The notes under the pieces: generated by a model | The model's input: the letters and a program-made list of their open reading frames with translations, nothing else | Database searches by the model: none | What the model was told of the DNA's origin: nothing | In this document: positions 48,540 to 58,717 of the stretch, piece by piece | How positions within the stretch are numbered: the stretch's first letter is position 1 | Layout of the letters: the number at the start of each line of letters is the position of its first letter | Assembly: GCA_964023275.1 (NCBI GenBank) | Contig: OZ029920.1 | Location: 5,436,014-5,500,013 of the forward strand | Direction of reading: 5' to 3' | DNA length: 64,000 bases | Origin: Norana najaformis | Taxonomy: Eukaryota; Annelida; Clitellata; Crassiclitellata; Hormogastridae | Translations under genes and position numbers: made by a program

Positions 48540-48990
48540 CTTTGACTTCCTTCCTCCCGTCTTTCCTGCCTAACTTATTTCCTTTCTTCCTTCCTTCCTT
48601 ACTGCCTGCCTAACTTATTTCCTTTCTTCCTTCCTTCCTTACTGCCTGCCTAACTTATTTCCTTTCTTCCTTCCTTCCTTACTGCCTGCCTACCTTCTTT
48701 CCTTTCTACCTTCCTTTCTTTCCTTTCATCCTTTCTGAATTAAGCCTGCCAGACTTCATTCCGTCATTCCTTCCTTCCTTCCTTCTCACCTTCCTTCATT
48801 CATTCATTCGTACCTTCTTTCTTTTCTTCCCCCCTTTCTTTTCTTTCCTGTCTGTCTGTTTCCCTGTCACTAGCACTGTTACTCTCTGTCTGTCTGTCTC
48901 TCTCTGTCTACCTTTCTTTCTCTCCGTCACTCCCTCCCTCAGTCCCTTCCTCCCTCACTTCATCTCTTTGTCCCTGTCTGCTCTGCCCGC
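48540..48990. repeat. Pyrimidine-rich (CCTT)n region with 40-bp repeats
   Basis: ACTGCCTGCCTAACTTATTT plus CCTTTCTTCCTTCCTTCCTT occurs about three times at 48585-48700. CCTT, CTGT and CCCT-rich sequence follows to about 48980. Confidence 0.9.
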
Positions 48991-49437
48991 CTGTCGTTTG
49001 CCCTTGACCTTGTTGCCCCGTAACTGGATGCTTCAGATGTCATAGGCTGAGACGGCAGTGTCTTAGAGCACATGGCCTCTGGCGGCAAAAGAACATTCGT
49101 TGCCTTTGAGTTGATTGGTTCGTTTGGACCGTTTCAGTCATCAAGAGGAAATCCCAGAGCGGGCCACTCCTGTCTTACTCCGTCTACTCTTCTGTCATCT
49201 CTCTCCAGCCCCTATGCCTCCCCTTAGGTTGAGTCATAGACACGTGCTGCTGTGACCCGTATATTCGTACATCTATATTCATGTACATTATATGAATGTA
49301 TGCTGCATGCTTGTGTGCGTGCGTGTGTGTGTGCGTGCGTGTGTGTGTGTGTAACATGCTCCATTGCTATGCATTCATATGTAGTCTATGACTCATACCA
49401 CAGGGTTTATGACTCATACCACAGAAATGCGAAACTG

Positions 49438-49439
49438 TC

Positions 49440-49510
<71 letters not shown>

Positions 49511-49511
49511 T
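49438..49511. repeat. (CTGT)n microsatellite, about 18 units
   Basis: Uninterrupted CTGT repeats. Just before it is a short duplication of TATGACTCATACCACAG. Confidence 0.97.
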
Positions 49512-49854
49512 GGCCCAGTCATGTGGATACATGATTTCGCTACCACGCGATTCCAAAGCGAATGTTATATGTCAAAAGTAGATCGTGACAATGTACCGTG
49601 GCCTAGTTAGCATATAAGGCTTCTGCGATCTTGTCATGCTGGTAGTGCCATTCAGTTGATTTTTCTGAATAAAAACGCTATAAAAATTTAACAAACGACC
49701 ACGCTGTGTTCGTACCATCTTGGAAGGGGAACTCCTACTTCCCTTCTTCTTAAAAGGATCTTGACCACCTCCCATAATTTTCGCACTTGTACAAGGGTCT
49801 CTCCCAACTACCAACATCCCCAACAATTTCCAGCGTAATACCATGTCGTAACAG

Positions 49855-49965
49855 TAGTCGTAATCTCGAGATTTCTACAGCGCCCAACGAAAGCTAAGGT
49901 GAAGGATCTCACCCGATTAATTCATAGAAAAACGAGCGGGGTCGAAGCCACGTGTGTATTTACAG
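49855..49965. repeat. Chimeric repeat: family D joined to family A
   Basis: GATTTCTACAGCGCCCAACG and AAAGCTAAG (family D, minus tail) run straight into GTGAAGGATCTCACCCGAT and GGGTCGAAGCC (family A). Confidence 0.6.
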
Positions 49966-50036
49966 TTACCCATGGCTCAGTAATGCCCCAATGGGTGAGC
50001 ATGTCATGTCTACGTGACCGTTTTTCTGCTGCGCGG

Positions 50037-50169
<133 letters not shown>

Positions 50170-50285
50170 GTGGCTTTCTGTTAACGGAGACAATTCTCTG
50201 TTAACTGAAATAACTCGTGCGTTGGTCAATACTGTCCAGTAATAATCTAGAATGAGCCGGAACTGTACGGTCTGTCTGAAATGGC

Positions 50286-50394
50286 ACCCTGCCAACATGC
50301 CCATATGGGGTCCATATGGGTCCCATATTTCTATAGACGTCACGTATAGGGCCGATATGGCACCCGTCAATTTTATGGGCATGCTATCTGGGTA
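50286..50394. repeat. Imperfect palindrome, possible small MITE
   Basis: CCCTGCCAACATGCCCATAT on the left pairs with TTATGGGCATGCTATCTGGG on the right. The inside holds CCATATGGGTCCCATAT. No target duplication is evident. Confidence 0.45.
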
Positions 50395-50634
50395 GCGTCA
50401 CTTACCGTAACAGCGGTGTTGATTTGGCCTGGGTAGTTTTTGCGTTGCTACGAAACCTGTTCATTATGCATGCATTCTGTTTGGCTTACGCAATAATATG
50501 GAAGACCAACGCAACATTATTCATTGTCAAATGCAATCTTCTCAGTGTCTTAAGCAATGATAAAATGATGATGATCAATCGCTGTCGCGCGAGTCATTTG
50601 TTTACTTCTGTCATCTTTTCAACAGAGCCCACCT

Positions 50635-50870
50635 TGACCCATCGAATCCACTGCCTTCCCATTTCGCTCAGCTTAAACACAACCCATCCTAACAGCTCCT
50701 TTCCCCTTCTCTCTCTGGTCTTCGGGCAACCGAACTTAGTTCTTGGCATTGCAAGCTTTGGACAACCCCACTGACTTGACGCAGCGCTCGTGAATAAGCT
50801 GGTGCCCGGCGCTTAGCTTTTAAGTAGCGCTTTAGAAATTTGGAGATTACAATTACGATTCTCTCGTTAT
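50635..50870 (+). repeat. Family C copy
   Basis: CAGCTTAAACACAACCCATC, CAACCGAACTTAGTTCTTGG, GAATAAGCTGGTGCCCGGCG, GCGCTTTAGAAATTTGGAG and ATTACAATTACGATT. Confidence 0.8.
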
Positions 50871-51289
50871 CTGTATTAGGCTACGAGAGATCGTCATCAG
50901 TTTGCGTATTTGCAATTTTCATATGGAAATAATATTTGCCATCGGTTGATGCCTTGTGCATTAAACACTGGCGCATTAGAAGTTGCTAATTATTATTATC
51001 TTCGATGAAGGAAGTCTGAACCAGAGACTGAAAGATCTACGGACAGGAGACGTATGGAAAAATGTATCTTTATTGGGATTCCAGACTCCCTTTGTTTTAG
51101 CCCAATGTGAGTTCAGTGAAAGTGGCTTTAGCGACTTCATTTATTTTAGCCTTCATTTGTTTTAGACTATCGCGCACCCCACTGAGATATCAAAAAATAA
51201 AATTTGGTACCCGCCATCTTGCTTACTCCTACTTGGCTGCAGCAACAAACAGTAGCCATAGTGGCCTTTTCCAAATTCCGGTTAACCAC

Positions 51290-51545
51290 ACCTACCGTTT
51301 GGCTTCCCGGTTCTGTTTGGCCTACGTGATGTCGATCATCGTTGGCGTATTCATGCGCGTAGGCGTGGCCAATGTGAGCTTCCGTATATAATAAACGCCC
51401 TTGACTGACGCAGCCGTAACGCCCACCGCCTCGTTTTGAAGGCGCTTTGAATAAAATCTCATCTCGCCTTTGTGTTGATAAATTCTCAACCTGTACTGTT
51501 GTTTTCATTCCCTAATATTCAACGTTTACGTCATAGGTTTAGCAT
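51290..51545 (+). other. Promoter-plus-poly(A) cassette resembling a solo LTR
   Basis: CGTAGGCGTGGCCAATGTG (CCAAT box), GTATATAATAAACGCC (TATA-like), then AATAAAATCTCATC about 75 bases on. The ending AACGTTTACGTCATAG is similar to that at 52737-52755. No TG..CA ends or target duplication could be fixed. Confidence 0.35.
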
Positions 51546-51639
51546 TACTATGGTATCAGATTTTCCCGGGAATTGGAACTATATCGCAGAGGCGGAAGGT
51601 CAACGGCTACGTTGTCTGGACGCAGCTCTCATGAATAAG

Positions 51640-51860
51640 CTGATCGTAATCGTAATCGTAATCCCAAGATTTCTACAGCGCCCAACGAAAGCCGCGCCGC
51701 GGGGATCAGCTTATTCACAGGCGGTCAGTCAAAACAAAATCGATAGGCAAAAGGGTTCGGTTCCGGGTCAAGATCCAAGAGTCAGGCAGCACTGTACGGT
51801 TAGCTCTACAGTAGCTCTAGAAATTTTCGCGATTACGATTACGATTACGTTTGGCCGTGC
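51640..51860 (-). repeat. Family D copy, tails on both sides
   Basis: (ATCGTA)n, GATTTCTACAGCGCCCAACG, AAAACAAAATCGATAGGC and GGTTCCGGGTCAAGATCC. A further GCGATTACGATTACGATT tail lies at 51830-51848 in the opposite orientation. Confidence 0.75.
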
Positions 51861-51999
51861 TATGATACGATGTTGTGCGTGTCCTCTGCTATATTGTCAC
51901 AATTCAGGCGGTATTACAAGAAACCTGTATGCAATCTAATGCCAATCAGACGCAAACATTAGACTTCAAACATCATTTCGCGTCGGGAGCGCCCCCGTT

Positions 52000-52050
52000 C
52001 AGTTTATCCTTTAAGAAGCGCTTTATAAATTTTAAATTACAATTTAAAAT
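52000..52050 (+). repeat. 3' end of the CR1-like LINE
   Basis: CAGTTTATCCTTTAAGAAGC, GCTTTATAAATTTTAAATTA and CAATT match 2350-2395. Confidence 0.75.
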
Positions 52051-52544
52051 CTTAACATTTCTGCAGCACTCATAAAAGCCAAATTGTGGGAACCAGCTTA
52101 TAAATTCGCAGGCTCTCACTCGAAAACGAATTAATTGAAACGACCTCAAACAGTTTGCAGTGGTAAGTATTAGCCTTGTCGGCCATACGCAACATTTAAT
52201 TACGATTAATTTATAGCTAATACGAAAGACCAATTTAATACAATGAAGGAATTAAGTTCTTTAGTATCGACCTTTGCACGCGTGAGACGTAGCGTTTACT
52301 AGTATGTGCATTAATCAATTACATTTTTGTTGTACGACGATGCCCATGTCCGAAAAAAGGAAAGTGCCAGTCACTGGAACGAATTTTTGCCAATAGTCAG
52401 CTGTGACATCATCGATTTTATGTTCAGGCTAGACGGGGCGTAAAAAGCTAACACTACTGCGTAAAGGTTTTTCCGAGGTGGGCCTAATTGTAATAGTCTC
52501 AGCGTTTTCGATTGATTCACAGAAGCCTCAATTATTATTATTAT

Positions 52545-52760
52545 GCTCTATAATCATTGGTTGATTCGTGGGCGTGGGCTGGACCAATCGGCGTTCCGGA
52601 CCAATGCAACGCCCACACGTAGTCTTCTTAAATAAGCTAGGCTATACCTTGTTTGCAACGGTTTTCAAGTCGTCGAGTAAGCTATTATAGAGATTAAATT
52701 GAGTTTTTCTTCGAGTCTTGTTTTGAACCAAATTCTTGAACGTTTACGTTACAATACCAA
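52545..52760 (+). other. Second promoter-like cassette with three CCAAT/ATTGG boxes
   Basis: ATCATTGGTTGATTCG, GGACCAATCGGCG and GGACCAATGCAACGCC are followed by CTTAAATAAGC (TATA-like) and the ending CTTGAACGTTTACGTTACA. The order and the GGCGTGG..CCAAT core resemble 51340-51540. No open frame of note follows. Confidence 0.3.
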
Positions 52761-52799
52761 GGAATGGTTCACGAGGAAACGAAAAAAGCGGTAAGCCGA

Positions 52800-55700
52800 A
52801 ATTTTGCTAAACATTGTGCGCGCCGTGTTCTTGACCAGAGAAATCGAAAGGCGTGAGAATCTAACGTCTTCGTGTTTTGTACCCCCCGATGTTTGAATTG
52901 TCGCCATTTTGCATGAATTTTGTTTATTTTGCCGACTAAAGAAGTTACAGGCAAGTCTTTGTGTGGCTTGGGCGCCTTTCATATAAGGGTTTGTGCGATT
53001 TATTGCCTTAGGGACGCTGCCACGTCCTTCCTGTACATAGAAGTAGGTCAAAGTGTGCAAGGGGAATACGCTTTGATTTTGTGTATTATCGAATTTTTAT
53101 CGATTTGTCGACCAGTTGGATGTGCTGCGTCCTACGTTTTTTGACGAGTTATGAAGTGTTTGAGATGAAAATGAGCAGTCGGGCTCAAAGCTGACAGTAA
53201 AGATGTCGTGACCGGGTGTTGCTGAATTACGATATGGCTGACCTAGTTCCTTATGTACGTGTGTGGTCTGGCGAATTGCCGTGGGTCTAATTAAACTTGC
53301 TAATCGTGTTCGAAATTAGTGTGGTAATGTCCTGACTTCGCGAAATACCCGTCGAGTGGCGGCAAGCCTTTATCTCTAGGTCAATTAGTAGGCCAAACGT
53401 CTGGTACGTAATTAAACTGGAGCCCATCCCATTTGCATTTTAATTAGAGTGTGCAAGTAGAGGTGAATCGGGCAGACTGGGCTTAGGAGTTACCAAGAGC
53501 TTATTCAAGGTATTACTGATCGGCTGAAGCGTGAAAGGCTTTTTAAGTAGGTGCCCAAATCAACTCTCAGAATTACACTTGAGAAAAGAGGGGGACTGAC
53601 ACCTTAGTGAAATTGATACTCCTATTATTATGTCCAAATAAACTTGAATACATATGCAATCAAGTTCATAACTGTATATTGCCCTACCAATGACCTTAAA
53701 CTCCAAAACCCAGAATTTGTAAGAAAATGAAACAAAATTCAGTGCAGTTAAGAGGGTTAGCAAGTTTAACCTGCTGTTCAAACTTGTGAATAGTATGGCA
53801 AGCGGTGGATGTTAAAATGCAGCAAATTATTGGTATGTGAAGTATGTGGCAAAGGCCTTAGGCATACTGATTGTCAACATGGTGACTGAGGAACAATTGT
53901 GAGTGGATGCTTAGAAAAATAGTTTTAAAATTTCTCTTCACACAAGATGTAGTGCTTTTATGATGTTTATCAATGTTGAAGGTTGTTTATGTGCTTACGG
54001 GCCACTGGTTAAACTTTTCTGTGTAAAGTTGTGTCGTGTTACAAGTGGGTGAGTCGGCGTCCGTCTGAGTCCAAGTGATTTGGTCTGCATTGTTCTTCCG
54101 CTTTTTGCATGTCTAAGTCATGCAGTGGGTTTATGCTTTCTCATTTTGTAATGTGAAGTAATTGTAATGTAATGATAACCAGTTTATCCACTTGTAGGTG
54201 CTCAGTCAAAAGAAAAATTCAGGAGGTAGATATGCTCTGGTTCAGTTCCAAGTACAGATCTGGTAGACAAACAGATGACCACAATGAATGGACAGGATTT
54301 TGGGGAAAGTACTGGGGTCTGTAGGCTGGGTCTCGTCTAAAGAGAGTCTGTGCTGGGACCTTGAGCAAGCTGTTAATATGCAGTTGCTGATAGCATTGTT
54401 GAGAGACCTAAGTAAGTAAGTAAGTCAGTAGCTTTTATTAGCATATGATAAGAGCGCATGCATTACATTGTACAGTATAGATCAGTTACATAACTGATAA
54501 AAAACTAGATTATAATATGGGCAGATCTAACAGACAGCCATGCGTGATTAAATCTTACCAAAGATTCACAAAACTACTTGTTTAGATTTGGTGATAGGTA
54601 AGGTGAAAGAATGTCCTCTCTTGTAAAGCGTGTTCTTGTCCTGTGAAGAAGTGGCGACAGAATAAAAACAAGGACCTAGATAACACGAAAACAATATTCT
54701 GTAATTATGATTGATTACTTGATTGAATAATGGCTGGGTGATAACGCTATGATCTTGGTTTGCCATTGTCACGACTGAGCTGAAGCTAAGAGATCTGGTA
54801 GTAACAGAACTAAATGTAGTCAGTTACATGTCAGTAGCTGATAGAGCAACTAACAAATGGACCCTACCTTAAAGATGCTACCACAGATTATTGAAGTAGT
54901 ATTGTTGGATGGACTGTGTAGTTGGCTAACATCTGCCATTATCATTGATTGACAGTTTTACAATTAGAAGGTAAACTCAGGTGCTGTGAATTGTTTTTTT
55001 TTTCAAGATTTATCTTTGCTTACCAACCAAAGTAGGGGATGCGCTTGACATGTACAGCAGGGCGCATGTGGTAACAAAATCCAATGCATCCTAACTTGAC
55101 CTTCACCGCATGACCTTGACGTTGAAGGTCACGGGGTTGTCTGCTACTTTGGCTAGTGGGAGGAGGGGAGGGTGAGCCGAGCCGGTGCCGTGATCTAGGG
55201 CGCGTTCCCAGTTGTCTTCCGCAAGCCTCTAGAGGGCGTATAGGACGACACGTCTAGATGGGATTGCACCCATTGACCACCCACTCCATGTTGATCGCTT
55301 GCGTGGTAGGTCACCTTCGTCGTAAGGCGTTTGAGGCGTAATGTCAGCACTATATATAGCGATTCTAATATATATTTTATGCATGTATGTATATATAGCG
55401 ATTCTAATATATATTTTTATGCATGTATGTATGTATAACACTCGACACGTGTATACATAATGTGTGATTATGTCTACATACTGCGCCTTTGGCACAGTGC
55501 CAGCCAGTGTGTGAGCGTGCGTGTGTGTGTGTGTGTAAATTTATACCTGCGTCATGTCTTATTGCTATGGCGTCATGCATAGCTGGGTGTGAATACGGAA
55601 CCATTGATTTTCTTGTTGTGTTTGGGCAGCCGCGAATGCCCCGCCCCCAGCAGCCTCGGACGTAGGTAGTCGGCTCTTCTTCGTCAGGGGCCGCTGTGTC

Positions 55701-56890
55701 TCGCCCGCCCAGGATTCGAAATAATTCCAGGTTTGCCGTGGAAATTTTGGAAATTGCATCGCGTTTAGCGGGCTTTCGTTCCTCGAAGCTTGTCGGCGCA
55801 TGCGCTCTTGGCCTTCCTGGCGGTTGTGCGTGCATTCTGCTACTCCCACGCTTGTGTGTGTGACTGTGTGTGTCTGTCTGTCTGTCTGTCTGTCTGAATT
55901 CATTTGCGTTCCCCGCAGAACTGGAACTACGTCTGCTGTGTCTATGACAACGCCCGCCAGTCAATTCGTTGTGGAGTGAGGATCTCGTTTCTCTCTAGGC
56001 CAAAGTGTAGGCGCCTCTTATTTATTGGCTTCGGCAGTTCAGAAGATCTCCCGCGGGCGGAACAGCTTCCTCTGATGCTCTTTACCTCCCCCATTCCCCG
56101 TATGCTTCTGTGTGTTGTCTTTGTCTGGCGTCGGATTTATATCTTTACGGCGGAAGGAGGGATTGGTTGGTGACGTCCTCTTGTTTAATGTTGCACTCGA
56201 GGCGACATCTGCTGATGATTATCAAATCTAGGCACACTTTACGCCCCCACAAACCAAAGGCCTAACCCGGTCTAATCCAGATTGCCCATCTTAATGGGTT
56301 CTTTTGACTAAAGTTCTGGTGTAAACTGAATAGGATCTGTTGGGCGCATTAACTGGTACGGAAGTTCCTCGGTTTGGATGTAAGTGCTCTAATGGGGAAA
56401 CTTTGGGTGTAATTCTCTGGTCCTGACTCACAGGGTATAATATACTTAAGCGACTGGAATGGTAAACATGTATGGATACTTAGTGATCAGTTTATCCTTC
56501 TGTTCAGTTATGTGTGCCGTTATATTATGACATTGGATCAAACCAATGGGCTAACCGACTAATATTTAGGTCTTAGAGCAATTTGCACTTGAGTTAGACT
56601 CCCAAGTATGTCTGGAAATTGACGCACACATCGTCAAATTGTTTAAAACGTGAGTGGCCATCATCTTAGATATGGCTGTCTCTGTAAATCCAGTGCAAAC
56701 ACAGAATGAAGTTAAATCAAGCTGTATTAGTACTTTGATGGATGACTGTTTAGAATACATGCCTTCGGGTGCCTTCAGCTGTCCGTCCTCTACTGGCTGA
56801 TAAATAAGTATTAGCAAATGTTGGGAGATTTAAGTTTATTATTATTATTTATTGACTGGTAAATAAGTAGCAACACAAGTTGGGAGATTA
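52800..56890. other. Stretch without a supportable gene
   Basis: Only short frames occur. A (TAAG)n tract is at 54410-54425. A two-copy TATATATAGCGATTCTAATA repeat with GCATGTATGTAT is at 55345-55435. GT and CTGT tracts are at 55515-55540 and 55865-55895. The part from 55130 to 56170 is more GC-rich than its surroundings and could be a promoter/first-exon region, but I see no conserved protein. Confidence 0.4.
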
Positions 56891-56896
56891 AAAAGT

Positions 56897-56987
56897 TGTC
56901 ACGGTGTATGATTGCTGATATCACGGTGTTTGATTGCTGATATCACGGTGTTTGATTGCTGATATCACGGTGTTTGATTGCTGATAT
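56897..56987 (+). repeat. 22-bp minisatellite, left part (about 4 copies)
   Basis: TATCACGGTGTTTGATTGCT plus GA repeats up to the LTR element and resumes after it, so both parts are one array split by the insertion. Confidence 0.96.
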
Positions 56988-57566
56988 TGTAACGACCCGG
57001 GTGCTACTCCTTTAAGGCTAGTGCGGGGTTCGACTCTGGTGGTCTACCTAGAGCTTTTCTCCAAGAAGAGGAAGAAGAAGTCGACACCAGCGTTGTAACT
57101 CTTTCCAACTTTTATTCCAACGAAACACTTAACTATAAAGTCGACCCCGTAGGTTACGACGAAGTAACTATGAAGATAATCTAACAAGAACTTGACGACT
57201 AATGAAGCACCGAAAACGACAGACAACCGCTCCAAACGACAGACCGACGACGACTCTCCGAATGTCTCCGTGTCCGAGTGTCCGAGTGTCTCTGTGTCTG
57301 TCCGACGACGACGACTGTCTTTTATATCCGTTCCCGCCGGGGAACCGTTGCTATGGAGACGGCTCTCGTTGCTAGGAGACGGCTCTCGTTGCTAGGAGAC
57401 GGCTCTCGGCTCCCGTTGCTAGGAGACGGCTCTCGGCTCCCGTTGCTAAGAGACGGCTCTCGTTGCTAGGAGACGGCTCTCGGCTCCCGTTGCTAGGAGA
57501 CGGCTCTCGGCTCCCGTTGCTAAGAGACGGCTCTCGTTGCTAGGAGACGGCTCTCGTTTCGCCACA
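56988..57566 (-). repeat. 3' LTR
   Basis: On the minus strand it begins TGTGGCGAAACGAGAGCC. It holds nine GTTGCTAGGAGACGG-type repeats (plus-strand reading, 57347-57554) in U3, TATAAAAG (57319-57326) and AATAAA (57111-57116), and ends in TTACA. U3, R and U5 are therefore all present. Confidence 0.95.
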
Positions 57567-57577
57567 CCCTCCCCCAG
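57567..57577 (-). other. Polypurine tract
   Basis: Minus strand TGGGGGAGGG directly abuts the 3' LTR, the expected primer site for plus-strand DNA synthesis. Confidence 0.85.
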
Positions 57578-57649
57578 TACTGTTCAAAAAGTCCTCTTTT
57601 TGGGTTGAAGTCCTTAACTAACGTTGCTTTCTTCTGCTCCAAGAAATTC

Positions 57650-58437
57650 TTAGTCCAAAACGACAACGTCGTCGAGGTCATCCTCGTCGCTATCTTCCAC
57701 ATTCGCAGGAGGAGAATAAGGACGTACCTCCGCCACTGGAACAGGATCGGAGCCGCGTCGACTACGATGTACGGCCCGGATCATCCACATCGGACATCGC
57801 CTAGAGCGTGGAGTCACCTGGTCCATGAAACGTTCCAACGTGGTGCACGGTGGAATCCAGGAAGACTCACGAAGCAGGCGTAGCAAGTCTTCCTCGCGAT
57901 CGTCGTCAATCTCGGCGGCGGTCGGCACCAAATCCTCTAGGAACTGCATGAGCTCTTCATCCAGCCCCAGATCCGGCGGGTCATGGCTGTCCCAACAGCA
58001 CCAAACGCTTCTTCAAGTTCCGCGGCTGGGCCCAGAGGGTCAGCGTTCACGTCAGTAGGCGGTGCCAACGGTTGCTCCAGGAGAGACGATAGCACCTCGT
58101 CGATCAGAGGAGAGCCCGCATCGTTCTCGCCAAGGTCGCCACTGTCCAACGAAGACGAGGGCCCGGCAATGGGCAGATGCGGTCCGCCGTCGTTGACCGG
58201 AGGGGCGGCCGGACCGTCCGAAGCAAGCCCAACGTAGAGGCCTGGACCTCCCGACGACGTAGAAGGCCCACCGACGGCCGCGCGCAGTCTGTCGCTGTTG
58301 GCAGGAGTAGTCGTCTGCACCCTCCGTACTGTACTTCCATGCTGCTGTTGACAGTGCCTTCGCATCGATTTGAAAGAACTCACACCCTTGAATCTCTTTC
58401 CACAGAGAACGCAGTCCATTGTACGTGTCTGCTCCAT
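57650..58437 (-). pseudogene. Accessory open frame(s) of the LTR element with a Cys2His2-like motif
   Basis: A 166-codon frame (58437-57937) starts MEQTRTMDCVLCGKRF and has CVLC..RRHCQQQH, a C-X2-C-X15-H-X4-H arrangement like an atypical zinc finger. A Pro/Ser/Gly-rich stretch and an acidic end follow. A second frame (57949-57650) overlaps its end and continues an acidic, Leu-rich composition (FLEDLVPTAAEIDDDREED). Either a one-base frameshift broke a single gene of about 260 codons, or two frames are used. It lies downstream of pol, where some Ty3-type elements carry env or other extra genes. It shows no signal peptide or membrane segment, so env is unlikely. Function unknown. Confidence 0.6.
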
Positions 58438-58509
58438 TGTAAATCCGTGATGAATGTGGCAGGACGCTGTCTTTTATACTCAGGCTCGTCCAGTTCTCGG
58501 CTCAAATTG

Positions 58510-58714
58510 TTCCGTAACCATGACAACTGCACCCATTGTTCCGTCGTCATGACAACTGCTCCCATTGTTCCGTAACTATGACAACTGCTCCCATTGTTCC
58601 GTAACCATGACAACTGCACCCATTGTTCCGTCGTCATGACAACTGCTCCCATTGTTCCGTCGTCATGACAACTGCTCCCATTGTTCCGTAACCATGACAA
58701 CTGCACCCATTGTG
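58510..58714. repeat. 29-bp tandem repeat, 7 copies, inside the LTR element
   Basis: CCGTAACCATGACAACTGCA plus CCCATTGTT, with CGTCGTC and CTCC variants. It begins directly after the gag-pol stop and separates it from the accessory frame. Confidence 0.95.
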
Positions 58715-58717
58715 ACG

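Noticed and set aside
55404..56173. Possible gene in a GC-richer stretch
   Set aside because: Open frames on both strands lack recognisable domains, and no convincing exon-intron series could be built.
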